Origin: Piliocolobus tephrosceles
Lineage: Eukaryota; Chordata; Mammalia; Primates; Cercopithecidae
Assembly: GCF_002776525.5 (NCBI RefSeq)
Contig: NC_045441.1
Span: 65,892,650 to 65,956,649 of the forward strand
Direction of reading: 5' to 3'
DNA: 64,000 nt
Shown here: positions 1-12,559 of the stretch, in pieces
Numbering within the stretch: position 1 is the first letter of the stretch
Layout of the letters: every line of letters begins with the position of its first letter
Made by a program: the position numbers and the translations under genes
The notes under the pieces: generated by a model
The model's input: only the letters and a program-made list of their open reading frames with translations
Databases searched by the model: none
What the model was told of the DNA's origin: nothing

Positions 1-299
1 TATAATCTCATTGTTCAACGCAGCCCACTCTCCCTTCCTAAGTCAATACTTTGGAGGTAGGACACACAATTATCTTGTGTTTTTCTTCAAACTTTTAAAT
101 GCTATATGAAGACAATTTCATAGAAGTTCACTGGGCCTAAAAGTACTTCTTGGGTAAATTTTTAACATTTCTCTAATGTTTGCCACAAGTTGCACTAATA
201 GGAAGGAAAAAGATTACTAGCAAAAATCGTCAAAACCCAAAAGCAACCTGGGATACACTCTATAAAAGTTAATTATAAAAAATGGGTCATTCTTATTAT

Positions 300-715
300 A
301 CCTAGCCAAAACACAGTTTTGGGGAAAGAGCACTTAGGGCGCACACACATATTGCTCCAAGAATATAACTCTTTGCAAGACTAGCTCTTGTAACTGCCTG
401 CTGTAACCAAAAACAAGTTTATCTAATGTCTATGAAACAACCTGCAGCGATTCTAAGACTAGTTTTACCTGCCACTGTTGCTCACCAATCAGAACTTGCC
501 AGTACCTCAGAACTTCACCAGTGAATTTTCTCAAAAAGTGATACTAACAGTCTCCTTTTTATAAAACTTCTAATCTCCTCTTTGTGCCGCACACATAGAG
601 AAGACCACCCAACATGTGTGGTCTGTGTGTATGCCCTGAATTGCAACTCTTTCCTCCCAAATAAGTTAAATTTAGAGACTTGTTGCTACATGTTTTATTT
701 GAATTTGACAAGTCT
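300..715 (+). mobile_element. LTR-like sequence, family not identified
   Basis: The order of motifs resembles a retroviral LTR. A CCAAT box lies at 485-489, a TATA-like TTTATAAAAC near 557-566, and an AAATAAG tract that could be a decayed polyadenylation signal near 659. I cannot place clean TG and CA termini or a target duplication. It could be an ordinary AT-rich stretch with chance motifs. A repeat-library search would settle it. Confidence 0.3.
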
Positions 716-1632
716 GAGCCTCAAAACCAAATTTTCTTTATTTTAACTAATCCAATTTTAACTGACAAATTTATTGAAACAGGGAATTTAGATTAAAAAG
801 TTTTCTACAGTCTTCCATTCACAAATTCAATAGAAATGTAGCAAAAAATGAGATTTCTTTTTCCGTTTAGTGAATCATTACTTGATGTAAAATCCTAATA
901 CATCCTTTTTCTCTTAGAGTTTTACTTTCTTTTATAATTCACTCAAAATAACATCAAAATAAACACAACTTTATTTTCTAGGCAAATTGTGATTGCTTTT
1001 ATGTAATTTGGCTTTTATTGTGGTATAATATAATATTATGTAGGATAGGGGTGGGTATCTAGCTCTTTTGTCCGAGGGAATTTTCAGTGTGTGACTAGAA
1101 AAGGGTGAGAGAGTGGTAGAGAGCTTTTATTTTCAGAAAGTTTAGCATATAGCATTGGCCTGTCTGTAGTTTTTCATCAGTGGCTTGCAGAGCATCATTA
1201 TCTGACAGACTCAGTTCATATAACTTAGTAAAAGGGCATGGCCAATAGTGTTGGGGAGGGTAAAGGTAAAATTCCTTCTAATCAGTGCAAGTGAACAGTG
1301 GTGCCCATGAGCATATAACGGAAGGACTGCATGCCACTGCTGAATCTGAGCTCCGTACCTTACATATTTCATAGATATTTCAGGTGGACTTTGTGTTCAC
1401 TGCCTTGTGGCTATTGATATTTTGGAATATGAAAGAATAAAAAAAAGAATCTACTTGTCTTAAAATATTATTACATGAGACAGTTTAATATATCCCCACA
1501 AAGGACCTTTGCTTGATCAGACACAAAACAATCTATTTTAGTTCTTTGTCATACATTTTTTTTCTGATGATAAGGTAATATAAAATCAATGTAAACATGT
1601 TAAGCAATATAGAAATTAGACGGCCAAATTCT

Positions 1633-1920
1633 CCAGGTGCGGTGGCTCACACCTGTAATCCCAGCACTTTGGAAGGCCAAGGCAGGTGAGGTTGGGAGTT
1701 CAAAACAAGCCTTACCAACATGGATAAGCCCTGTCTCTACTAAAACTACAAAATTAGCCAAGTGTGGTGGTGCATGCCTGTAATCCCAGCTACTCGGGAG
1801 GCTGAGGCAGGAGAATAGCTTGAACCAGGGAGGTGGAGGTTGCATTGAGCCAAGATTGTGCCATTGCACTCCAGCCTGCGCAATAAGAGTGAAACTCCAT
1901 CTCAAAAAAAAAAAAAAAAA
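1633..1920 (+). mobile_element. Alu element (AluS-like)
   Basis: A full two-monomer Alu runs from the GGTGCGGTGGCTCAC start to a long A-tail ending at 1920. The left monomer contains TGTAATCCCAGCACTTTGG and the right contains the usual CACTCCAGCCTG block. Scattered substitutions, for example GAGGTTGGGAGTTC where AluY has GGTCAGGAGATC, point to an older AluS copy. The minus-strand peptide of about 100 residues over this interval is the familiar translated antisense Alu, not a gene. Confidence 0.9.
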
Positions 1921-1986
1921 GGAGAGAGAAAACCAAATTCCCCTTCTTAAAGTATATTTTTCAAAAATATAAAAACTTGACTCTTA

Positions 1987-2022
1987 TACATATATATATA
2001 TATATATACACACACACATATA
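1987..2022. repeat. (TA)n(CA)n microsatellite
   Basis: A TA dinucleotide run passes directly into a CA run and back to TA. It lies about 65 bases past the A-tail of the preceding Alu. It has no coding content. Confidence 0.9.
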
Positions 2023-2550
2023 GAATGAATCTGTATCAAAGATTTAATTCATTAGTGAAGGTACTTGGAAGATGTTAAAAACAGTTGTCAGCACACTATT
2101 AAAAGGTATTTTTTAAAAGGAAATATTGGAATAAGTTTTCTAGTTTAGATATAAAAAATCATTAATGTCTTACAGAGCAATAAAATCAAACCCTTCAGGT
2201 TTATTTTTTCTGTCAGACAGAAATCTAGAAGTTACTACAACACTTCTTTGTTTTTTGAGCGTTAATCAAATAGTAAATAACAACATCAAACACAGGTACA
2301 TTGTCCTAGAGGATTTAATAACTCTTAACTGGACCTGTGAAAACAGCTCCAATATAATATTGAAAGAGCGTCATGTATTTTCTTTTGTCTTTCATCCTAC
2401 TTTTGAATAGTTTTTCTCAACAGCTCCCTCATTTTGATATAAAATTTCCAAAGGTTATTCTTGAGCACAAAGTTTGTGCTGCTTATTTGTATTGTTTCAG
2501 CAAAAGGTATTGATTAACCAGATATGTGTCTTTGAGTGCTGTGGTCTGAA

Positions 2551-2911
2551 TGTGGTATGGTTTTGCTCTGTGTCCCCACCCAAAACTCATCTGGAATTGC
2601 AATACACACATGTCAAGAGAGGGACCTGGTGGGAGGTGATTGGATCATGGAGGTGGATTCTCGCATGCTATTCTCGTGACAGTGAGTGAGTTTTCATGAC
2701 ATCTGATAGTTTATAAGTATGGTACTTCCTCCTTCTCTCCCTCTCCTGACAGCTTGTAAGACATTTGCTTTCCCTTCTCCTTCTGCCATGATTGTAAGTT
2801 TTCTGAGGCATCCCCAGCCATGTGGAACTGTGAGTCAATTAAACCTCTTGTCTTTATAAACTACCTAGTCTCAGGTAGTTCTTTATAACAGTGTGTAAAC
2901 AGACTAATACA
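2551..2911 (+). mobile_element. Solo LTR, THE1-like (ERVL-MaLR)
   Basis: The sequence follows the MaLR LTR closely: TGTGTCCCCACC near the start, GACCTGGTGGGAGGTGATTG, then CTGCCATGATTGTAAG, GTGAGTCAATTAAACCTC, and a terminal GACTAATACA. The length of about 360 bp fits a complete THE1 LTR. No internal MaLR sequence is attached, so it is probably a solo LTR left by LTR-LTR recombination. Compare the two-LTR THE1 element at 15059-17587. Confidence 0.85.
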
Positions 2912-3260
2912 GAATGTTTATGTCTCCCTTGAAATTCACTTGTTGAAATCCTCACTCCTAAAGTGATGGTATTAGGAAGTGGGCCCTTTGGGAGGTGATC
3001 AGGTATGAGGGCAGAGCCCTCAAGAACTGGATAAGTGCCCTGATAAAAGAAGCCTAAGAAAGCCCCTTTGCCCTTTCTGCCAATGTAAGATTAGAGTGAG
3101 AAGCAAGCTGTCTAAAAGGAAGCAGGTCCTCACTGGACAACAAATTTCCAGCACCCTAATTTTGGACTTCCCAGCCTCCATTGTGAGAAATGAGTTTTTG
3201 TTGTTTATAAGCCACCCAGTCTATGATATTTTGTTATATTAGCCCAAAGGGACTAAAATA
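2912..3260 (+). mobile_element. Solo LTR, MST/MLT1-like (MaLR)
   Basis: This begins immediately after the THE1-like LTR, with GAATGTTTATGTCTCCC. It contains GATGGTATTAGGAAGTGG, TTTGGACTTCCCAGCCTCC and TTATAAGCCACCCAGTCTAT, and ends GGGACTAAAATA. These blocks are typical of MST and MLT1 LTRs. The absence of spacer between the two LTRs suggests one inserted at the edge of the other. The exact subfamily is uncertain. Confidence 0.75.
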
Positions 3261-6200
3261 TCAGGCAAACAGTTTTGAGCAAGTACTAAACATCTACTAG
3301 GAAATTAACTTTGTCTACAAATTATTGTAAAGAATCTCCATTTGAATTTTTGTAAGTATGTATTATTTAACTATTTATACTAAGACCAGGAAACCAAGCC
3401 CAAGAAAGTTTTTCCCATAACGTTGGGGAATTCTACTTTGTTTGCAATGTGTAAAATCTGCTAAGATCTTTGGTCTGTCAGGAAGGGCATTCCGTACTGA
3501 TGAAGCTAGAAATATGTAACAGGTAACTGAGCATTTGCTGCAAGCATTGGCTCTCTATGCAAACTTATTCCCTAAGTGTGAGCTTGATACCTTGAATAAA
3601 TGAGAAGCATTCTCAATATGACACTATAGGTATAATCTTGGATTTATGACTAATATTTCCAATTATATCTTAGTAAAAGGCAAACAGATTTTTACTTAAC
3701 CTATGCGAACGACTATATTAACATAAAAAGTACAGAAACTTAGTAGAGGTGTTTGCTTCTGAATTATGAGGAGTAAATGAGACTTGCAAATTGAGGGTTA
3801 GCATTAAATTAAGTAAGAAACAAGCTTCTTTTGAATATACCAGCCTGAAAATAGAACTGTAAAATTAAATCAACAATACTGTAAACAAATAACCACAATT
3901 AAATTTCCCTCATTAATTCATTCAGTCCAATGGAATTAATTCAGGTCAGCTGTCTGTTTTTAATGAAATTTTCTGCTTCTAGTTTTTAAAAAGACCTAGC
4001 TCTCCTGACTCAGTCTGCTGGTATGATCTGACACTTGTCTGAATGATGTCAGCTTTAAGCTCCAAAGCCTATAACCATGAATCTATGCCGTGAAGCATCA
4101 ACAGGTAAAAGTCCCAGTATATTGCTTTCCATGAGTCTGTGAGTGCAGCTTTCTTTATTGAAGACAAAAATTTACTCTCTAATTTACAACAGAGCCTTCA
4201 GGCAAGCAAAAGATGACAGCAGTAAACATCTGTAGATGGGAGTCAATCGTTGTGGTTAATTTGTTACAGAAACGAATGATATCAGTTTGGAAAGGAATAA
4301 AGTTGTTTAATAGAGTACAATAAATAGCACTTCCATAAGAATTGTATCAGTGTTGCCTCTGATAGTATATTACGGGCAGAGAGAGAATTGACAACTCTTG
4401 AGGGCCTTCAAATCCATTTTATAAATTGTAGAATCTCAGAAATATTTATATTACTCACAAGTCAGTTTTATAAAATCATAATTTGGTTTGGAATCTCTTT
4501 CTGTGCAGCATCTTTTTTTTTTTTTTAATAGTGTGAAGCAAATCGAGAAATATGCAGCATACCAAATAAATGTTTTTGTTTTCTTTTTTAGTGGGAGTAA
4601 GGTGAAAGACCTTTGTGACTCCCCAGAAACCCTCTGAGAAACTCAAACTTTAGTTGTTAATGTAAAAGACATGCACTCTTCCTCACTAAATTTAGGATGT
4701 GATTTGATAGAAGAAAAAATGTAAAAGATTCGCTGAGGAGATTTGGTCACTTGATTAAAATAGGATTACTGATGCCTAAGAACAATCACTCAATGTGACA
4801 GTATAATATCTTAAGTAAACATAGGAGAAGGAAACTCAATAGTTGGGAACCTCAGCTCCTTCAGATATGAGCAATAATTCATCACTGTTTAAATCTCAAG
4901 AACATGATAAAGGCAAAACAAAGCACTGAGAATGATTCAGTTAATCTGATGATGCAGTTGTCTAGTCATACCATTTTAATACTACTTATTAGGAAAAGAC
5001 TAGATATATCAATTATTACTTTAATGGATAATAAAATTTAGTTATGCATTAATATAATATGCATTAGTAAAAAATTCTAATTTATTTAAAAATACATTAT
5101 TGATAAAGCCATCAAAAATAAAATTTTGCCAAATTTTTAATATATTTTGTTGCTTCTTTTCAGGCTCATTATTTGCAAGAAACCTATTTCCAAGGCAAAT
5201 GAAATTAACATCTGTCAAATTTTCTAAAACTTGATACACACATTTAAGTGTTTCCTTTTATTTCACTTTCGTGTATTCTGAAATGACCTGAGAAGTTTAC
5301 ATTAAAACAAAACCTCTTTTTTATCTTAAAATGAAGAACTTTTCTCTTATAGAAAAGAATTGCTTTTCTACAACATTAACAGTCCTAGTATAATCTCAAA
5401 CATCATTGTTAGTTATAACTTTCCATGAATGTAACTTCTATTACACAGAGAAAACTGCAAAGTAGTGATTGATACCTGACCATCAATAGCAAGAATGTTG
5501 GCAGACAGCAAAGGCTCATGAGAACATCAGTGATCACCTACTGAGACCCACCTCCCTTTCACTCATTCTTAAAGTGGCTAAATATATATGTTCATTAACT
5601 TGACCCAAAATACAGCCATTATGTAACATACTAATTGTTAAAGAGAATATACATATAATTACATATATATGTAGTTAAAGGTAATTAAAGTTACAATATC
5701 CAATCTTATTTTTCACTAGAAGTTTATATATTATTTACTAATCCATGATTAAATAATAGAGAAGTCTTTGAGTAAGGACATAGGAAATGATTTTAAGATC
5801 ATGTACCCAAAACCATATGGAGTATGGTTGTTATTAATTATTAAAATAGTAGTATATTTAAAATGTTGGTATTGCAGATGTTTTTGTTTCCCTGGGAATT
5901 CTTGATTTCCCTAAAATTTGACTTATGTTACCCTTGTTGGTCTCTATTAACTAATTAAACAAAGTTCCTTCAATTTGAGAGACTTTATAATCCAAGTTAT
6001 TGATATACTCTGAAGGGAAAAAAGTGTTTTAAACTCACAAGCAGATGTATAGGTATTTCCCAGTTATAAATACACGGATATAGAAAGAGCTTGCAGTTTA
6101 ACTTCCACAACCTCAGTCACAAGTTAAACACAGAGGAAAAACTTTGCTGTTGAAGACCTCAAAGGGCTGCTCTGCTTTCCAGTGTGCAAGAAATGTTTTC

Positions 6201-6454
6201 TTTATTGAGCTAAGTTCCACAATAGAAAAGCACACAGATACAATAAAGAACCAAATAACCAGATTTCTTCCATGTCTCAACTGCCAAAAACAGAAAGTTT
6301 TTATCATCTCAATAGAGATCACCAAATATTCAGATCATAAAACCAGTACCCTTTTCACTGTTATCTCCAAATGGGGAATAACTTACTGGATACATGCGAA
6401 GCAGAAGCAGAACCAAACTTGATCAAGAAATTGAAACAAAACCAAAACAGAATT

Positions 6455-6496
6455 GAGAGAGAGAGAGAGAGAAAGAGAGGCAGAGAGACAGAGAGA
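6455..6496. repeat. (GA)n microsatellite
   Basis: A GAGAGAGA run is imperfectly extended by AAAGAGAGGCAGAGAGACAG. An open frame crossing it yields an Arg-Glu repeat peptide, which is a by-product of the microsatellite. Confidence 0.9.
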
Positions 6497-6872
6497 TGGG
6501 GTCAATTTCTATTATCACTTGGGAATAACTCTAGGGTTCCAGAAATATATATAAGCCATTAATGAGGAAATCACTAAAATGATAAAGCTGATTTCCTATA
6601 GCACTTGAGAAGCTGGGCATTTATGGGTATACAAAGAGAAGGAGAAGGAAGAAAAGTAAAAATAGAAGACTGATGTAAGGATAAGATTGTTAATTAGTTA
6701 CAATCCTGGTTAATGTCCTACATGGCAATAAAACCATAATCTTTGGGGCTAGTCTTATGTATCAGCTAGAAATCTACAGATTAATATATAATATTACAGT
6801 GGGCTAAAATTACATAACAAGTAGGAAAGTCAAAAACAGACACACTCCCCTAAGATCTAGAGATAATTAAAT

Positions 6873-6908
6873 GATCCTTTTAAAAAAGGATCCTTTTAAA
6901 AAAGGATC
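6873..6908. repeat. 16-bp tandem repeat, nearly self-complementary
   Basis: The unit GATCCTTTTAAAAAAG occurs at 6873-6888 and again exactly at 6889-6904, followed by a further GATC. Each unit is close to a palindrome, so the array could extrude as a hairpin or cruciform. It stands alone in unique AT-rich DNA. Confidence 0.9.
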
Positions 6909-9494
6909 GTTTAATAATATCCTTAAAAGGGCATGCTTTTTATCTGTTGGAATTCTTTTCTACTTGCAAGTTTGTATTCTATTTCCTAATACTCTGTAAT
7001 TTCAGTGTTCAGAGATAACTTTTTTCTGGCACAGATTTTCTATATATATATATACTTATATTTGGGAACTTAATATGGGCCCTTACAGTATGAAATTTAC
7101 TAGCTTAACGTTTTTTCATGGTGGAGTATAAGCTGAATAATTCATTTTAGATCTCCTAAGTAATTAAACTGGCCCAATGATATATTCTTCTCCTTTTATC
7201 CTAATACATGCCTTCATTGATTGTATTAAATGATTATATCAAATTACTTGGTAAATTTTAAACTCTTGGAATTTTAATCTTACATTAAAGAAAAAAATCT
7301 TTAGAACACATTTCTAAATTTATTAGTAGTAAAGTATTTGGGAGATTTTGTGCTATTTTTAGTTCGCAGTGGTCAATGAGGAATTAATTTCTTAATATAT
7401 TAGCTTTGAACCAAGTTCATTTTATTTATATTTTATATAAAATTAATGAATATTTGTGTCCCACTGGTTTCTCAGTAATGTTTATCCACTTACTTTGTCT
7501 TTAGATTGCTTCCTTTACCAAACAAGAGAGGTCATGTTTAGTGATAGCATATTATTCTCTCCAAAGACTCTGTATATTCTATCTGGTTTTCCTCAGGTAA
7601 ACCCCGAAGGTTACTAGTAATGTTTTAATAACTTACATTTCTTGAGATGAATGAGGATGTTTTGAATGTCAGAAAAAGATGTGGGATACAGGAGTGGAAG
7701 AAGAATGAAAGAGAAAAGGAAGAAAATAAATATAAAAGATACTTCAAAATGTAACACCTCATGAAGAAGTAAAACCCCATATATAACATCATAAATATTT
7801 CATAAATATATTATAGGTACATTGTAGAGTAATCTTGCTTTTCAATTTCTGTAAATAATTTCCATATTGAAAATAATTATCCTTTCTTGTGTCCCTCTAA
7901 TTTACAAATGAAAACATTTTTTACAAATAAAACCATATTTATATTTTCAAGTATTCTCCAAATTTTTAATTGACACAGCTATTCAAAATGTATATTTATA
8001 AATGTTTATTTCTCAATATTCCCCATATTTGAAGGCTACTAAATCACTGAATTTTTGTATTCTCCTCCCCTGAATTATGCACATTTTTTTTTTTTCATGT
8101 TGCAGAGCTTACCGAAACAGTCTTTTCCATTCAAATGCATCATACTCTTTTCTCCAGACATCTTTATACCCACTGAGTTACTGGATTCAGCTGATTCTAG
8201 TTCTCAAAACCACCAATCCCATCTAAAATGTATGTTCTAATGCCAAGTTGGACTTTTGTGCCAGACGTTTTTCTTTATGATGAATTCTATCAAACACCTA
8301 ATTAGTTTCCTACAACTTGATTTCCATTTGGACCTCCAAATCTGTCAAAAATATATGTATATGTCCTAATGTCAATTACAGATTTGGTTAAAAATAATTT
8401 TCCCCAAGGAGTTCCCCAGAGGTTGCCATGTAAATGAGCGCACACTACTATTCAATACTTTTAAGTTCATCTGTCAGGTTTATTCTCTTTTAACCCTCAC
8501 CTAGAGTGGGCACTTTGCTACTTGTACATATAACACAATATAATTCAAGTTTTCGCGAATTTTAATATAATTAACTTTACATGACATATTCTGAGATATT
8601 ACTGTTTAATATTTTATAAATAAAAATAGAAATGCATAAAAGTTTTCATATTATTTCTTGGGAAAAATTCAACTGCCACACAATGTATTGTAAATTTATA
8701 GCTTGACACATTTCACAAAAATTGACCGAAATCATGGATGTCAGAGAACCTAGAGCTGATTACTAAATATTTGATAAATATCAATAGTTTTATTGACTCA
8801 AGAAGAAAATTAACTAAACAATTTTCCACAGAAAAATACATTAAATAAAATTATATTTTATTTGAGCAGTATATTTTTAAATGAAATTTCATATTATTTT
8901 TCTAAACTTTGATAATACTACTTTCCAAGTACTTTTGTAATTTCAATGTTTTATTATTATTATTGTACTTGTATATGTTTAAGTTTCAATGATAAGTAGT
9001 TTTCCAAAGACAAAAAATATAACTGTTAGAATATAGGCACATTGGGTTTTAGAAGGTATACGTTGTATAGAGATAGATAAATACCAATACACAATTTTTC
9101 ACATCTATCTAGTACCTACTGTTAATCCCTTTGGGAGTCTGAAATGAGCTTTCTAGATTATTTTACTTCTTTCTTCATGCTATAGACTTTATTTTTCTGC
9201 CCCAATTTATACTATAAATATAAAAGGGTTCAATTTTATTTAAATATATGAATATACTATTAATATGTTATCCAATTTAAGAAAAATATTTTGTAAGCCT
9301 GCTATGTGCAGTCAGTGTTAGAGATTTTAATGGGATTGAAAAAGAAAATAAAACTTTAAAAACACATAAAATATATTAAATACAATTTCATCAATATAAT
9401 TTTTAATATATAAATATTTTGAGTTCACGTTTGCCAAATCAGATATCTATAACTTTAGGAATGCTGAATACCATTTACAATGTCTTACGTTTTT

Positions 9495-9620
9495 CAGCAC
9501 TCAGCAGATTTCAAGGAGCTTCAAAAAACATGATCTTATTTAATTACTGTAACTTTATAAAGGAAGGTAGGCAGAAAAAGAAACAGATTCAGGTTCATAA
9601 AGTGACTTGTTTGAAGTAAA
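9495..9620 (+). mobile_element. Possible MIR remnant
   Basis: The order of words (TTTCAAGGAGCTTC, then an ACTGTAACTTTATAAAGGAAG block, then GTTCATAAAGTGACTTG) resembles the MIR body around its GAGGAAACTGAGG and AAGTNACTTGCC segments. Divergence is high, so this is tentative. Confidence 0.35.
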
Positions 9621-11179
9621 AAATGGAGTAACAGCTGCATATGAATATGCCTTTTAGACTTTTGATTGTAAGCACAGGTCTTTTCTCATTATAACTTTAG
9701 CTCATTTTTCAGGAATACATTATTTATCCTAAAAAGGAAACTGTTTCCTTGATGCCTGGGACTAATTCTAATTTGCTTTTTCACTCTCATTGGCATCTTT
9801 TTGCTTCAGTAGAAATATCATTGACCTGCTTAAATATGTGTGGTGTACAGCACATAGATTTGCGGGTGTCCAAAATACAAACGTCGTTTTTTCTCACACA
9901 CTAATATTAAAAATTTGGATGAGTGTCAATTTCTCTGGTTATAGTATTCTGTGAAATGAAGAGTCATTAAGTTAAATATTTGCTTAAGTCCATTCAGCCC
10001 AATTATTCTCTTCTGTAAGTGGTTTATTACTCTACTACAAGACGGAACTTGGAAGCAAAAAAATGTTTGTCAAGAAGGAGTTTCTAATTATGGCCCATTA
10101 CAGGTAACTCTTTACTTCTATATGTTTCACTATGCAGGTTTGCATAAAATGACAAACTTTCAGTTTGGATGGAAGACCTTATTAGGATAAAAAAAAAATC
10201 ACTATAATCACAAATTTAAACATACTGGATATCATCTCAAAATACATGTGTAATTAGTTAAAAAGCAATGTTAGCCTTCTCTAAGGATACTCTTTCTCAC
10301 ACAATAAAGAGGCAATGATTTATTACTAATACCTAATATACCACAAATGTTGAGTTGTATTATTTTGTTACAAATTTGAGAATACAAATCTTATATTTTC
10401 AACTTCTTAAATTGTTGGCCTTTCAAACAAGAGTGGTTCTTTTCAAAATACTCTCAGCCTGACATTCTGTTACTGTTACATGTCAAATTGAGTTACGTCA
10501 TGTAATAAAACATACTCAGAAAGGTGTACAATTTTACATAACTTTTCCAAGGCTCGGAGCAAAACATCTTGTATACATTTTTCCTACGTGCGTTTTTTCA
10601 TCAAATAGAAAAATCAAAATGCCATAATTATAAAAGCAAATCATACCAATTGAAGCATCATGTTAATATATCTTTATCAGACTTTTGAAAACATTACTGT
10701 AAAGTTGTCTGCATAAATATTTATCTTGGAACATACACGATTTTGGTAAGGAAAATTTGGAAAATTGGTTGCATAAAAAAAGTGTCATCAGCTTTATTCA
10801 CAACGGATACTTGGTATCAACAAGGATGAGTTTTCATCCTTCTTTGACAGCAAGTTAGTCCTATCTTCTCTACACAGTAGAACAGTTGTCCATGAAGCCA
10901 ATGAGGAAAGGTACAAGCTTGTATTCGGTGAGGATTTAGACATGATTTCTTGGCCCCAATTTCTAATTTATCTTACTAAAAAACTTTATCTCTGATCAGA
11001 TTTTTTTCACCTGAGGCCAGTATGTAGAGAAGATTATACACTCACTCAGTCAAATTTAAATTTCTATTACTTGGAGGTATATTTGCAATGCAATTGCCAC
11101 GTCAGATTTTAGCTTTGTAAAGAATTCTGTCAACACTTACGTTTAAGGACACAAGTACAAAAATTTTGAGAACTATTGA

Positions 11180-11473
11180 CTGGGCATGGTGGCTCATGCC
11201 TGTAATCCCAGCACTTTGGGAGGCCGAGGATAGTGGATCATGAGATCAGGAGATGGAGACCATTCTGGCTAATACGGTGAAACTCCGTCTCTACTAAATA
11301 TAAAAAAAATTAGCCGGGCGTGGTGGTGGGCGCCTGTAGTCCCAACTACTCGGGAGGCCGAGGCAGGAGAATGGCGTGAACCTGGGAGGTGGAGCTTGCA
11401 GTGAGCCGAGATCACGCCACTGGACTCCAGCTTGGGCGCCAGAGTGATACGCCATCTCAAAAAAAAAAAAAAA
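11180..11473 (+). mobile_element. AluY-like element with target duplication
   Basis: A full-length Alu reads TGGTGGCTCATGCCTGTAAT at its start and contains GGCGTGAACCTGGGAGG in the right monomer. It ends in an A-tail. It is flanked by the direct repeat AACTATTGA at 11171-11179 and 11474-11482, which marks the L1-mediated insertion site. A small rearrangement, GAGGATAGTGGATCATG, lies in the left monomer. Confidence 0.93.
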
Positions 11474-12129
11474 AACTATTGAGAACTGTTTCTAGAAATA
11501 TGAAGTAAATAATATTGAAATAGTTTTGAATTATTAAATATATATGATAGAAAACACTAATAAGTAATTTTGTTAATGCTTTTAAAAATTCAAAAATTAA
11601 TACGTAAGAGGGAAAAGGAGAGGGTCCTTTTCATCAGTTGACTCTCATCTACTATCATATTGGCTTCCGTAGTGCGCTAGTCTGGGTTGCTCTCTTATGC
11701 CTTCAAACATATGGTTTTATTTCTCTATTCAGTTTTGCTACTTGTTCTTGACAAGAAAATTGGTCCCATATATTAGCTAATCTGTCACAGTGGAAAGCAT
11801 ATGGGGTTTTTTGAAATGTAAAGATAAAATACTAATTATAAGATGACTTGAAAATGTCAAATATATAAATAAACATGCACAGTAAAAATTTCTAGTGTAT
11901 TAAAGAATGAAATTAAGAAATTCATTTAACATGAATCTGATGCATTTCTAATGAACACAGGGGAAAAAATCATATTCTCATTATTTTAAGCTACACCATA
12001 GTTTCCCCTCATGGCATTTGTGGATCATAAGAGGAATACTACATAATAATAAAATAGAATTTGTAGCCATCTTAGATATGCATGTCTGGAGCAAAATAGT
12101 CTCAAAATATATAAATATTTTCAAATGTT

Positions 12130-12480
12130 GAAACAAACTTGAACACCTGGAATAAATCCCACTTAACCATGCTATATAATTATTCTTATGTATTGCTGGA
12201 TGTGATTTGTTAATATTTTGTTGAGAATTTTCATGTGCATGTTAAGACAGACATTGCTATGTAGTTTTTTGTTCTTTGCCTAGTTTGAGTATTAGAGAAA
12301 TACTTACCTCATAGAATGTGGGGTTACAAAGTGTTTCCTCTGCTTCTATTTTCTGGAAAAATTGTGGAAAATTTATACCGTTTCTTCTTTAAATGCTTGC
12401 TAGAATTCACCAGAAACCCCATCTGGGCCTGGTGATCTCTGTTTTAAAAGGCTGTTAATCAGTGATTCAATGTTTTGAGC
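12130..12480 (-). mobile_element. L1 ORF2 fragment (old L1M)
   Basis: Read on the plus strand this matches reversed L1 ORF2 sequence: GTTAATATTTTGTTGAGAAT, a CCTCATAGAATG block, CTAGAATTCACCAG and ATCTGGGCCTGGTGATCTC. These are antisense forms of the L1 reverse transcriptase region. It is truncated at both ends, heavily diverged and untranslatable. It sits just upstream of the CTAGE pseudogene, with no sign that the two are functionally linked. Confidence 0.7.
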
Positions 12481-12559
12481 AAGTAGTACATTCTGCTTAT
12501 GTGGTGACCAGAGTAAAGTTTATAAATTTGTCAGCACTTCTCCCCACACAGCTCTACTG

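Larger units (their letters stand above)
3261..11170. other. AT-rich intergenic DNA
   Basis: About 7.9 kb with no recognisable gene. Short open frames exist, all under about 95 codons and of low-complexity composition, and I take them as chance. It holds a GA microsatellite near 6455, a small palindromic tandem repeat at 6873-6908 and a possible MIR remnant near 9495-9620. Poly-T and poly-A runs are scattered through it. I saw no promoter, splice-signal pattern or RNA gene that I could support. Confidence 0.6.

Noticed and set aside
1600..1905. Open frame of 101 codons on the minus strand
   Set aside because: It is translated antisense Alu, as are the similar frames at 11269-11460, 39169-39478, 49791-50123 and 55810-56001.
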